Shown here: positions 54,569 to 64,000 of the stretch, piece by piece
Layout of the letters: each line of letters starts with the position of its first letter
How positions within the stretch are numbered: the first letter of the stretch is position 1
Source of the DNA: Hippasteria phrygiana
Taxonomy: Eukaryota > Echinodermata > Asteroidea > Valvatida > Goniasteridae
NCBI GenBank assembly: GCA_037893225.1
Contig: JAZGUH010000285.1
Span: 496,001-560,000 of the forward strand
Reading direction: 5' to 3'
DNA: 64,000 bases
Notes under the pieces: model-generated
Told to the model about the DNA's origin: nothing
Seen by the model: the letters and a program-made list of their open reading frames with translations, nothing else
Database searches by the model: none
Translations under genes and position numbers: made by a program

Positions 54569-54640
54569 AGGTCCCACCGAGATTTGAACTCGGATCGCGA
54601 GATTCAGAGTCTCGAGTGCTAACCATTACACCATGGGGCC
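54569..54640 (-). tRNA. tRNA-Gln-CTG: tRNA-Gln(CUG)
   Basis: Intact copy at the R3/R4 junction. Confidence 0.94.
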
Positions 54641-55089
54641 ATTCGCAATTGGGACACAAATCCACAACTTTCGACATCAAGTCCAATTCCGCGTACAGAT
54701 TTAAATTCAGTTGAAGAGTTTGGTGGCGGGGTGCATCTCGGTGCTTCGGTGCAACAGAATTCAAATAGAATTGTGATGTGGTTTCTTAAACAAGATTTGC
54801 AAAACATCAACCAGAAAAGGTACATACCACACCCTCACCACGATGCGAAAGTATCGGCAAAAAAATACATCGACCAATCAAATGAATAGGCAATTGTAAA
54901 ATCCTTTGTTTAACCCACACTTGAGTTGTTCTCTAACATTAGAAGCAATAATAATTCAGACTTAATCTTAAGCTGACCTTAAAACTACGAGTTTTTTATT
55001 CGAACTTGGATCACGTGATTCAGTAACGAAAAGCTCCTTTCTGCAGCTTAAACATTTCTATTCCATAGGTTTATCTAGTTATTCAACCT

Positions 55090-55162
55090 GGCCGCGTGGC
55101 CTAATGGATAAGGCGTCCGACTTCGGATCGGAAGATTGAGGGTTCGAATCCCTTCGTGGTCG
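55090..55162 (+). tRNA. tRNA-Arg-TCG: tRNA-Arg(UCG)
   Basis: Intact copy in unit R4. Confidence 0.95.
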
Positions 55163-56021
55163 GTTTTTATTGCAGTGTATTGCATGATTAACTTGGTTCC
55201 GAAGTTTGTACATGCGTATGCAGTTGCTCAATTCTTTTTCCCAGAAGAAGGTTGAATTTAGCCGCGTGGCCTCGTACGAGACAATGTGCCCGACTTCGGA
55301 TCTGACGGTTTGATCTACCCCAAAAACAAGAGCTGAGAGTCATTTGTGAAGTGTCAGGATCGTGTACGTGGTTATCGGTAATACAGGTATGATATACATG
55401 TAACCCCTTAAGTCGTGTGTTCCGAACATGGGCCTGCCAGAAAAATGTCTCCGATTTTGATAATCTGATGGTAGAGTAGAGATAGTGAATAAAATATACC
55501 CAGGACATTTTATAGGGTTTCTAGAGCACGATTTTCTGCTTTAGAAGTCTTCGTCTATTTCATGGAAACAGTAAGCAGTAATAATACTAGACAATGCGTC
55601 CGACTTAGGATAGGAAGATATATTGAGGGTTCGAATCCCTTCGTGTACGTTTTGATGTTTATGCTTTCAGTGGAGTGGAAGTGAAGACTGACCCAAAATA
55701 TACCTATGTTGACAAAACGTCAGTTGATTTTGTGAAGTCCTGTTGTTTCAGTAATATGCAATGCAAAAGTCTAAAAGGTAAAACAATTCAGAGTCTCGGG
55801 TGTTAGCTAACCAATATATACCATGGGGCCATTCAGAATTAGGACACAAATCTACAACATTCGACATCAAGTCATGCAAGTAAAAGGTAAAAGATCACAT
55901 TTTCAGGTCCCAAAGAGATTTGAAGTCGGGTCGCGAGATTCACTAGTGATTAGGACACTGAAATCGACAACATTCGACATCAAGTACTGTTATTCAAGTA
56001 AAACGTAAAAATATGCTTTTT

Positions 56022-56093
56022 AGGTCCCACCGAGATTTGAACTCGGATCGCGAGATTCAAAGTCTCGAGTGCTAACCATTACACCATGGGGCC
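56022..56093 (-). tRNA. tRNA-Gln-TTG: tRNA-Gln(UUG)
   Basis: Intact copy in unit R4. Confidence 0.94.
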
Positions 56094-56174
56094 ATTTACA
56101 GAAATTAGGACACTGAAATCGAACACATTCGACATCAGGTGATTCAAGTGAAAGGCAAAACAGAATACATTTTC

Positions 56175-56246
56175 AGGTCCCACCGAGATTTGAACTCGGA
56201 TCGCGAGATTCAGAGTCTCGAGTGCTAACCATTACACCATGGGGCC
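56175..56246 (-). tRNA. tRNA-Gln-CTG: tRNA-Gln(CUG)
   Basis: Intact copy in unit R5. Confidence 0.94.
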
Positions 56247-56694
56247 ATTCGCAATTATGACACAAATCCACAACTTTCGACATCAAGTCCAATTCCGCAT
56301 ACAGATTTAAATTCAGTTGAAGAGTTTGGTGGCGGGGTGCATCTCGGTGCTTCGGTGCAACAGAATTCAAATAAAATTGTGATGTGGTTTCTTAAACAAG
56401 ATTTGCAAAACATCAACCAGAAAAGGTACATACCACACCCTCACCACGATGCGAAAGTATCGGCAAAAAAATACATCGACCAATCAAATGAATAGGCAAT
56501 TGTAAAATCCTTTGTTTAACCCACACTTGAGTTGTTCTCCAACATTAGAAGCAATAATAATTCAGACTTAATCTTAAGCTGACCTTAAAACTACGAGTTT
56601 TTTATTCGAACTTGGATCACGTGATTCAGTAACGAAAAGCTCCTTTTGCAGCTTAAACCTTCTTATTCCATAGGTTTATCCAGTTATTTAACCT

Positions 56695-56767
56695 GGCCGC
56701 GTGGCCTAATGGATAAGGCGTCCGACTTCGGATCGGAAGATTGAGGGTTCGAATCCCTTCGTGGTCG
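56695..56767 (+). tRNA. tRNA-Arg-TCG: tRNA-Arg(UCG)
   Basis: Intact copy in unit R5. Confidence 0.95.
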
Positions 56768-57626
56768 GTTTTTATTGCAGTGTATTGCATGATTAACTTG
56801 GTTCCGAAGTTTGTACATGCGTATGCAGTTGCTCAATTCTTTTTCCCAGAAGAAGGTTGAATTTAGCCGCGTGGCCTCGTACGAGACAATGTGCCCGACT
56901 TCGGATCTGACGGTTTGATCTACCCCAAAAACAAGAGCTGAGAGTCATTTGTGAAGTGTCAGGATCGTGTACGTGGTTATCGGTAATACAGGTATGATAT
57001 ACATGTAACCCCTTAAGTCGTGTGTTCCGAACATGGGCCTGCCAGAAAAATGTCTCCGATTTTGATAATCTGATGGTAGAGTAGAGATAGTGAATAAAAT
57101 ATACCCAGGACATTTTATAGGGTTTCTAGAGCACGATTTTCTGCTTTAGAAGTCTTCGTCTATTTCATGGAAACAGTAAGCAGTAATAATACTAGACAAT
57201 GCGTCCGACTTAGGATAGGAAGATATATTGAGGGTTCGAATCCCTTCGTGTACGTTTTGATGTTTATGCTTTCAGTGGAGTGGAAGTGAAGACTGACCCA
57301 AAATATACCTATGTTGACAAAACGTCAGTTGATTTTGTGAAGTCCTGTTGTTTCAGTAATATGCAATGCAAAAGTCTAAAAGGTAAAACAATTCAGAGTC
57401 TCGGGTGTTAGCTAACCAATATATACCATGGGGCCATTCAGAATTAGGACACAAATCTACAACATTCGACATCAAGTCATGCAAGTAAAAGGTAAAAGAT
57501 CACATTTTCAGGTCCCAAAGAGATTTGAAGTCGGGTCGCGAGATTCACTAGTGATTAGGACACTGAAATCGACAACATTCGACATCAAGTACTGTTATTC
57601 AAGTAAAACGTAAAAATATGCTTTTT

Positions 57627-57698
57627 AGGTCCCACCGAGATTTGAACTCGGATCGCGAGATTCAAAGTCTCGAGTGCTAACCATTACACCATGGGGCC
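57627..57698 (-). tRNA. tRNA-Gln-TTG: tRNA-Gln(UUG)
   Basis: Intact copy in unit R5. Confidence 0.94.
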
Positions 57699-57779
57699 AT
57701 TTACAGAAATTAGGACACTGAAATCGAACACATTCGACATCAGGTGATTCAAGTGAAAGGCAAAACAGAATACATTTTC

Positions 57780-57851
57780 AGGTCCCACCGAGATTTGAAC
57801 TCGGATCGCGAGATTCAGAGTCTCGAGTGCTAACCATTACACCATGGGGCC
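57780..57851 (-). tRNA. tRNA-Gln-CTG: tRNA-Gln(CUG)
   Basis: Intact copy in unit R6. Confidence 0.94.
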
Positions 57852-58300
57852 ATTCGCAATTGGGACACAAATCCACAACTTTCGACATCAAGTCCAATTC
57901 CGCGTACAGATTTAAATTCAGTTGAAGAGTTTGGTGGCGGGGTGCATCTCGGTGCTTCGGTGCAACAGAATTCAAATAGAATTGTGATGTGGTTTCTTAA
58001 ACAAGATTTGCAAAACATCAACCAGAAAAGGTACATACCACACCCTCACCACGATGCGAAAGTATCGGCAAAAAAATACATCGACCAATCAAATGAATAG
58101 GCAATTGTAAAATCCTTTGTTTAACCCACACTTGAGTTGTTCTCTAACATTAGAAGCAATAATAATTCAGACTTAATCTTAAGCTTACCTTAAAACTACG
58201 AGTTTTTTATTCGAACTTGGATCACGTGATTCAGTAACGAAAAGCTCCTTTCTGCAGCTTAAACATTTCTATTCCATAGGTTTATCTAGTTATTCAACCT

Positions 58301-58373
58301 GGCCGCGTGGCCTAATGGATAAGGCGTCCGACTTCGGATCGGAAGATTGAGGGTTCGAATCCCTTCGTGGTCG
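58301..58373 (+). tRNA. tRNA-Arg-TCG: tRNA-Arg(UCG)
   Basis: Intact copy in unit R6. Confidence 0.95.
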
Positions 58374-59237
58374 GTTTTTATTGCAGTGTATTGCATGATT
58401 AACTTGGTTCCGAAGTTTGTACATGCGTGTATGCAGTTGCTCAATTCTTTTTCCCAGAAGAAGGTTGAATTTAGCCGCGTGGCCTCGTACGAGACAATGT
58501 GCCCGACTTCGGATCTGACGGTTTGATCTACCCCAAAAACAAGAGCTGAGAGTCATTTGTGAAGTGTCAGGATCGTGTACGTGGTTATCGGTAATACAGG
58601 TATGATATACATGTAACCCCTTAAGTCGTGTGTTCCGAACATGGGCCTGCCAGAAAAATGTCTCCGATTTTGATAATCTGATGGTAGAGTAGAGATAGTG
58701 AATAAAATATACCCAGGACATTTTATAGGGTTTCTAGAGCACGATTTTCTGCTTTAGAATTTTCTGCTTTCTATTTCATGGAAACAGTAAGCAGTAATAA
58801 TACTAGACAATGCGTCCGACTTAGGATAGGAAGATATATTGAGGGTTCGAATCCCTTCGTGTACGTTTTGATGTTTATGCTTTCAGTGGAGTGGAAGTGA
58901 AGACTGACCCAAAATATACCTATGTTGACAAAACGTCAGTTGATTTTGTGAAGTCCTGTTGTTTCAGTAATATGCAATGCAAAAGTCTAAAAGGTAAAAC
59001 AATTCAGAGTCTCGGGTGTTAGCTAACCAATATATACCATGGGGCCATTCAGAATTAGGACACAAATCTACAACATTCGACATCAAGTCATGCAAGTAAA
59101 AGGTAAAAGATCACATTTTCAGGTCCCAAAGAGATTTGAAGTCGGGTCGCGAGATTCACTAGTGATTAGGACACTGAAATCGACAACATTCGACATCAAG
59201 TACTGTTATTCAAGTAAAACGTAAAAATATGCTTTTT

Positions 59238-59309
59238 AGGTCCCACCGAGATTTGAACTCGGATCGCGAGATTCAAAGTCTCGAGTGCTAACCATTACAC
59301 CATGGGGCC
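59238..59309 (-). tRNA. tRNA-Gln-TTG: tRNA-Gln(UUG)
   Basis: Intact copy in unit R6. Confidence 0.94.
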
Positions 59310-59390
59310 ATTTACAGAAATTAGGACACTGAAATCGAACACATTCGACATCAGGTGATTCAAGTGAAAGGCAAAACAGAATACATTTTC

Positions 59391-59462
59391 AGGTCCCACC
59401 GAGATTTGAACTCGGATCGCGAGATTCAGAGTCTCGAGTGCTAACCATTACACCATGGGGCC
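59391..59462 (-). tRNA. tRNA-Gln-CTG: tRNA-Gln(CUG)
   Basis: Intact copy in unit R7. Confidence 0.94.
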
Positions 59463-60277
59463 ATTCGCAATTGGGACACAAATCCACAACTTTCGACATC
59501 AAGTCCAATTCCGCGTACAGATTTAAATTCAGTTGAAGAGTTTGGTGGCGGGGTGCATCTCGGTGCTTCGGTGCAACAGAATTCAAATAGAATTGTGATG
59601 TGGTTTCTTAAACAAGATTTGCAAAACATCAACCAGAAAAGGTACATACCACACCCTCACCACGATGCGAAAGTATCGGCAAAAAAATACATCGACCAAT
59701 CAAATGAATAGGCAATTGTAAAATCCTTTGTTTAACCCACACTTGAGTTGTTCTCTAACATTAGAAGCAATAATAATTCAGACTTAATCTTAAGCTTACC
59801 TTAAAACTTAGAATAACTTAGAAACAGTAAGCAGTAATAATACTAGACAATGCGTCCGACTTAGGATAGGAAGATATATTGAGGGTTCGAATCCCTTCGT
59901 GTACGTTTTGATGTTTATGCTTTCAGTGGAGTGGAAGTGAAGACTGACCCAAAATATACCTATGTTGACAAAACGTCAGTTGATTTTGTGAAGTCCTGTT
60001 GTTTCAGTAATATGCAATGCAAAAGTCTAAAAGGTAAAACAATTCAGAGTCTCGGGTGTTAGCTAACCAATATATACCATGGGGCCATTCAGAATTAGGA
60101 CACAAATCTACAACATTCGACATCAAGTCATGCAAGTAAAAGGTAAAAGATCACATTTTCAGGTCCCAAAGAGATTTGAAGTCGGGTCGCGAGATTCACT
60201 AGTGATTAGGACACTGAAATCGACAACATTCGACATCAAGTACTGTTATTCAAGTAAAACGTAAAAATATGCTTTTT

Positions 60278-60349
60278 AGGTCCCACCCAGATTTGAACTC
60301 GGATCGCGAGATTCAAAGTCTCGAGTGCTAACCATTACACCATGGGGCC
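60278..60349 (-). tRNA. tRNA-Gln-TTG: tRNA-Gln(UUG), T-stem mismatch G51:G63
   Basis: The + strand reads cccacccag instead of cccaccgag, so base 63 is G and the middle T-stem pair is lost. B-box core intact. Shared only with the next unit. Confidence 0.85.
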
Positions 60350-60430
60350 ATTTACAGAAATTAGGACACTGAAATCGAACACATTCGACATCAGGTGATT
60401 CAAGTGAAAGGCAAAACAGAATACATTTTC

Positions 60431-60502
60431 AGGTCCCACCGAGATTTGAACTCGGATCGCGAGATTCAGAGTCTCGAGTGCTAACCATTACACCATGGGG
60501 CC
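60431..60502 (-). tRNA. tRNA-Gln-CTG: tRNA-Gln(CUG)
   Basis: Intact copy in unit R8. Confidence 0.94.
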
Positions 60503-61317
60503 ATTCGCAATTGGGACACAAATCCACAACTTTCGACATCAAGTCCAATTCCGCGTACAGATTTAAATTCAGTTGAAGAGTTTGGTGGCGGGGTGCATCT
60601 CGGTGCTTCGGTGCAACAGAATTCAAATAGAATTGTGATGTGGTTTCTTAAACAAGATTTGCAAAACATCAACCAGAAAAGGTACATACCACACCCTCAC
60701 CACGATGCGAAAGTATCGGCAAAAAAATACATCGACCAATCAAATGAATAGGCAATTGTAAAATCCTTTGTTTAACCCACACTTGAGTTGTTCTCTAACA
60801 TTAGAAGCAATAATAATTCAGACTTAATCTTAAGCTTACCTTAAAACTTAGAATAACTTAGAAACAGTAAGCAGTAATAATACTAGACAATGCGTCCGAC
60901 TTAGGATAGGAAGATATATTGAGGGTTCGAATCCCTTCGTGTACGTTTTGATGTTTATGCTTTCAGTGGAGTGGAAGTGAAGACTGACCCAAAATATACC
61001 TATGTTGACAAAACGTCAGTTGATTTTGTGAAGTCCTGTTGTTTCAGTAATATGCAATGCAAAAGTCTAAAAGGTAAAACAATTCAGAGTCTCGGGTGTT
61101 AGCTAACCAATATATACCATGGGGCCATTCAGAATTAGGACACAAATCTACAACATTCGACATCAAGTCATGCAAGTAAAAGGTAAAAGATCACATTTTC
61201 AGGTCCCAAAGAGATTTGAAGTCGGGTCGCGAGATTCACTAGTGATTAGGACACTGAAATCGACAACATTCGACATCAAGTACTGTTATTCAAGTAAAAC
61301 GTAAAAATATGCTTTTT

Positions 61318-61389
61318 AGGTCCCACCCAGATTTGAACTCGGATCGCGAGATTCAAAGTCTCGAGTGCTAACCATTACACCATGGGGCC
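61318..61389 (-). tRNA. tRNA-Gln-TTG: tRNA-Gln(UUG), T-stem mismatch G51:G63
   Basis: Carries the same C63G change as the copy at 60278. Confidence 0.85.
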
Positions 61390-61470
61390 ATTTACAGAAA
61401 TTAGGACACTGAAATCGAACACATTCGACATCAGGTGATTCAAGTGAAAGGCAAAACAGAATACATTTTC

Positions 61471-61542
61471 AGGTCCCACCGAGATTTGAACTCGGATCGC
61501 GAGATTCAGAGTCTCGAGTGCTAACCATTACACCATGGGGCC
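61471..61542 (-). tRNA. tRNA-Gln-CTG: tRNA-Gln(CUG)
   Basis: Intact copy in unit R9. Confidence 0.94.
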
Positions 61543-61991
61543 ATTCGCAATTGGGACACAAATCCACAACTTTCGACATCAAGTCCAATTCCGCGTACAT
61601 CTTGAAATTCAGTTGAAGAGTTTGGTGGCGGGGTGCATCTCGGTGCTTCGGTGCAACAGAATTCAAATAGAATTGTGATGTGGTTTGTTAAACAAGATTT
61701 GCAAAACATCAACCAGAAAAGGTACATACCACACCCTCACCACGATGCGAAAGTATCTTCACAAAAATACATCGACCAATCAAATGAATAGGCAATTGTA
61801 AAATCCTTTGTTTAACCCACACTTGAGTTGTTCTCTAACATTAGAAGCAATAATAATTCAGACTTAATCTTAAGCTTACCTTAAAACTACGAGTTTTTTA
61901 TTCGAACTTGGATCACGTGATTCAGTAACGAAAAGCTCCTTTCTACAGCTTAAACATTTTTATTCCATAGGTTTATCCAGTTATTCAACCT

Positions 61992-62064
61992 GGCCGCGTG
62001 GCCTAATGGATAAGGCGTCCGACTTCGGATCGGAAGACTGAGGGTTCGAATCCCTTCGTGGTCG
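61992..62064 (+). tRNA. tRNA-Arg-TCG: tRNA-Arg(UCG)
   Basis: Intact; a T to C change in the variable region (aagactg for aagattg) should not disturb pairing. Confidence 0.95.
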
Positions 62065-62923
62065 GTTTTTATTGCAGTGTATTGCATGATTAACTTGGTT
62101 CCGAAGTTTGTACATGCGTATGCAGTTGCTCAATTCTTTTTCCCAGAAGAAGGTTGAATTTAGCCGCGTGGCCTCGTACGAGACAATGTGCCCGACTTCG
62201 GATCTGACGGTTTGATCTACCCAAAAAACAAGAGCTGAGAGTCATTTGTGAAGTGTCAGGATCGTGTACGTGGTTATCGGTAATACAGGTATGATATACA
62301 TGTAGCCCCATAAGTCGTGTGTTCCGAACATGGGCCTGCCAGAAAAATGTCTCCGATTTTGATAATCTGATGGTAGAGTAGAGATAGTGAATAAAAGATA
62401 CCCAGGACATTTTATAGGGTTTCTAGAGCACGATTTTCTGCTTTAGAAGTCTTCGTCTATTTCATGGAAACAGTAAGCAGTAATAATACTAGACAATGCG
62501 TCCGACTTAGGATAGGAAGATATATTGAGGGTTCGAATCCCTTCGTGTACGTTTTGATGTTTATGCTTTCAGTGGAGTGGAAGTGAAGACTGACCCAAAA
62601 TATACCTATGTTGACAAAACGTCAGTTGAATTTGTGAAGTCCTGTTGTTTCAGTAATATGCAATGCAAAAGTCTAAAAGGTAAAACAATTCAGAGTCTCG
62701 GGTGTTAGCTAACCAATATATACCATGGAGCCATTCAGAATTAGGACACAAATCTACAACATTCGACATCAAGTCATGCAAGTAAAAGGTAAAAGATCAC
62801 ATTTTCAGGTCCCAAAGAGATTTGAAGTCGGGTCGCGAGATTCACTAGTGATTAGGACACTGAAATCGACAACATTCGACATCAAGTACTGTTATTCAAG
62901 TAAAACGTAAAAATATGCTTTTT

Positions 62924-62995
62924 AGGTCCCACCGAGATTTGAACTCGGATCGCGAGATTCAAAGTCTCGAGTGCTAACCATTACACCATGGGGCC
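62924..62995 (-). tRNA. tRNA-Gln-TTG: tRNA-Gln(UUG)
   Basis: Intact copy in unit R9. Confidence 0.94.
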
Positions 62996-63076
62996 ATTTA
63001 CAGAAATTAGGACACTGAAATCGAACACATTCGACATCAGGTGATTCAAGTGAAAGGCAAAACAGAATACATTTTC

Positions 63077-63148
63077 AGGTCCCACCGAGATTTGAACTCG
63101 GATCGCGAGATTCAGAGTCTCGAGTGCTAACCATTACACCATGGGGCC
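63077..63148 (-). tRNA. tRNA-Gln-CTG: tRNA-Gln(CUG)
   Basis: Intact copy in unit R10. Confidence 0.94.
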
Positions 63149-63963
63149 ATTCGCAATTGGGACACAAATCCACAACTTTCGACATCAAGTCCAATTCCGC
63201 GTACAGATTTAAATTCAGTTGAAGAGTTTGGTGGCGGGGTGCATCTCGGTGCTTCGGTGCAACAGAATTCAAATAGAATTGTGATGTGGTTTCTTAAACA
63301 AGATTTGCAAAACATCAACCAGAAAAGGTACATACCACACCCTCACCACGATGCGAAAGTATCGGCAAAAAAATACATCGACCAATCAAATGAATAGGCA
63401 ATTGTAAAATCCTTTGTTTAACCCACACTTGAGTTGTTCTCTAACATTAGAAGCAATAATAATTCAGACTTAATCTTAAGCTTACCTTAAAACTTAGAAT
63501 AACTTAGAAACAGTAAGCAGTAATAATACTAGACAATGCGTCCGACTTAGGATAGGAAGATATGTTGAGGGTTCGAATCCCTTCGTGTACGTTTTGATGT
63601 TTATGCTTTCAGTGGAGTGGAAGTGAAGACTGACCCAAAATATACCTATGTTGACAAAACGTCAGTTGATTTTGTGAAGTCCTGTTGTTTCAGTAATATG
63701 CAATGCAAAAGTCTAAAAGGTAAAACAATTCAGAGTCTCGGGTGTTAGCTAACCAATATATACCATGGGGCCATTCAGAATTAGGACACAAATCTACAAC
63801 ATTCGACATCAAGTCATGCAAGTAAAAGGTAAAAGATCACATTTTCAGGTCCCAAAGAGATTTGAAGTCGGGTCGCGAGATTCACTAGTGATTAGGACAC
63901 TGAAATCGACAACATTCGACATCAAGTACTGTTATTCAAGTAAAACGTAAAAATATGCTTTTT

Positions 63964-64000
63964 AGGTCCCACCGAGATTTGAACTCGGATCGCGAGATTC
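63964..64000 (-). tRNA. tRNA-Gln, 3' part only (window end)
   Basis: The 3' acceptor strand, T-arm and the start of the anticodon stem are present; the window ends before the anticodon. By position expected to be UUG. Confidence 0.85.

Larger units (their letters stand above)
54569..56174. repeat. Right array unit R4 (long, variant 2)
   Basis: Has the shorter gaagtcttcgtctattt version upstream of the TAG relic, shared with R5 and R9. Relics: Arg-derived 55260-55320, Arg 3'-half with TAG 55596-55649, Gln 5'-half 55787-55830, Gln 3'-half 55905-55946. Confidence 0.93.
56175..57779. repeat. Right array unit R5 (long, variant 2)
   Basis: Relics: Arg-derived 56865-56925, Arg 3'-half with TAG 57201-57254, Gln 5'-half 57392-57435, Gln 3'-half 57510-57551. 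Its spacer shares caattatgac and cagcttaaaccttctt with R1. Confidence 0.93.
57780..59390. repeat. Right array unit R6 (long)
   Basis: Relics: Arg-derived 58473-58533, Arg 3'-half with TAG 58812-58865, Gln 5'-half 59003-59046, Gln 3'-half 59121-59162. Confidence 0.93.
59391..60430. repeat. Right array unit R7 (short)
   Basis: Same deletion junction as R2, at about 59805-59822. Relics: Arg 3'-half with TAG 59852-59905, Gln 5'-half 60043-60086, Gln 3'-half 60161-60202. Confidence 0.93.
60431..61470. repeat. Right array unit R8 (short)
   Basis: Near-identical to R7, including its UUG variant; tandem duplication of one 1040-bp unit is the simplest explanation. Relics: 60892-60945, 61083-61126, 61201-61242. 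Confidence 0.93.
61471..63076. repeat. Right array unit R9 (long, variant 2, more diverged)
   Basis: Private variants: tacatcttgaaattcag, agtatcttcacaaaaa, and a Gln 5'-half relic ending ggagcc. Relics: Arg-derived 62162-62222, Arg 3'-half with TAG 62498-62551, Gln 5'-half 62689-62732, Gln 3'-half 62807-62848. Confidence 0.93.
49611..64000. repeat. Right tRNA array: inverted relative to the left, long and short units
   Basis: Starts with a rearranged partial unit (49611-50326) and runs past the window end. Gln genes are on the - strand and Arg genes on the +, the opposite of the left array. Long units (about 1603-1611 bp) start at 50327, 52966, 54569, 56175, 57780 and 61471; short units (1040 bp) at 51926, 59391, 60431 and 63077. 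Short units lack the block with tRNA-Arg and one Arg relic. Besides the left-array relics each unit has an extra 3'-half Gln relic (tttgaagtcgggtcgcgaga) and an extra 3'-half Arg relic. Confidence 0.97.
63077..64000. repeat. Right array unit R10 (short, cut by the window end)
   Basis: Short-type junction at about 63492-63508. Relics: Arg 3'-half with TAG 63538-63591 (tatgttgagg variant), Gln 5'-half 63729-63772, Gln 3'-half 63847-63888. Confidence 0.92.

Overview
This is nuclear DNA of an animal, probably a marine invertebrate; I cannot name the species. The evidence is two intron-containing genes for mitochondrial proteins (MRPS5 and COX16, with GT-AG introns and consistent phases), eukaryotic tRNA genes with internal A and B boxes and T-run terminators, many short inverted-repeat transposons with target-site duplications, and retrotransposon remnants. 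There are no operons and no bacterial signals.

Layout. (1) Positions 1-14744: a tandem array of about 1.52 kb units. Each unit has two full-length tRNA-Gln genes on the + strand, one tRNA-Arg(UCG) gene on the - strand, and tRNA-derived relics between them. (2) 14745-24072: repeat-rich DNA with no gene I recognise, including a 1.1 kb inverted-repeat element built on 17-bp tandem repeats. (3) 24073-36802: MRPS5 on the - strand, nine coding exons and 400 codons, with introns full of mobile elements. Intron 1 holds two adjacent hAT-like elements with 8-bp target duplications; one of them contains a long-TIR element with a 9-bp duplication. (4) 36907-40588: COX16 on the + strand, four coding exons and 115 codons, head-to-head with MRPS5 with only 104 bp between the two start codons. 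(5) 40589-49610: no recognised gene; it holds a 3.5 kb block with about 29 perfect TGACGTCA palindromes, a LINE remnant and several foldback sequences. (6) 49611-64000: a second tRNA array of the same family in the opposite orientation, a mixture of about 1.6 kb and 1.04 kb units.

The two arrays share ancestry but have diverged. Every left-array unit has the same 458-bp transposon-like insertion, absent from the right array. All nine regular left-array tRNA-Gln(CUG) copies have lost the invariant C56 (C to A), a B-box and T-loop position, while the right-array CUG copies keep it. The right array has extra relics, including a 5'-truncated tRNA-Arg whose anticodon positions read TAG, and its short units have lost the only intact tRNA-Arg. 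If transcribed, the arrays would supply tRNA-Gln(UUG), tRNA-Gln(CUG) (almost only from the right array) and tRNA-Arg(UCG).

MRPS5 and COX16 both act in mitochondrial gene expression and respiratory-chain assembly, and probably share a bidirectional promoter. tRNA identities, exon boundaries and repeat ends were read by eye; no database search or folding program was run.
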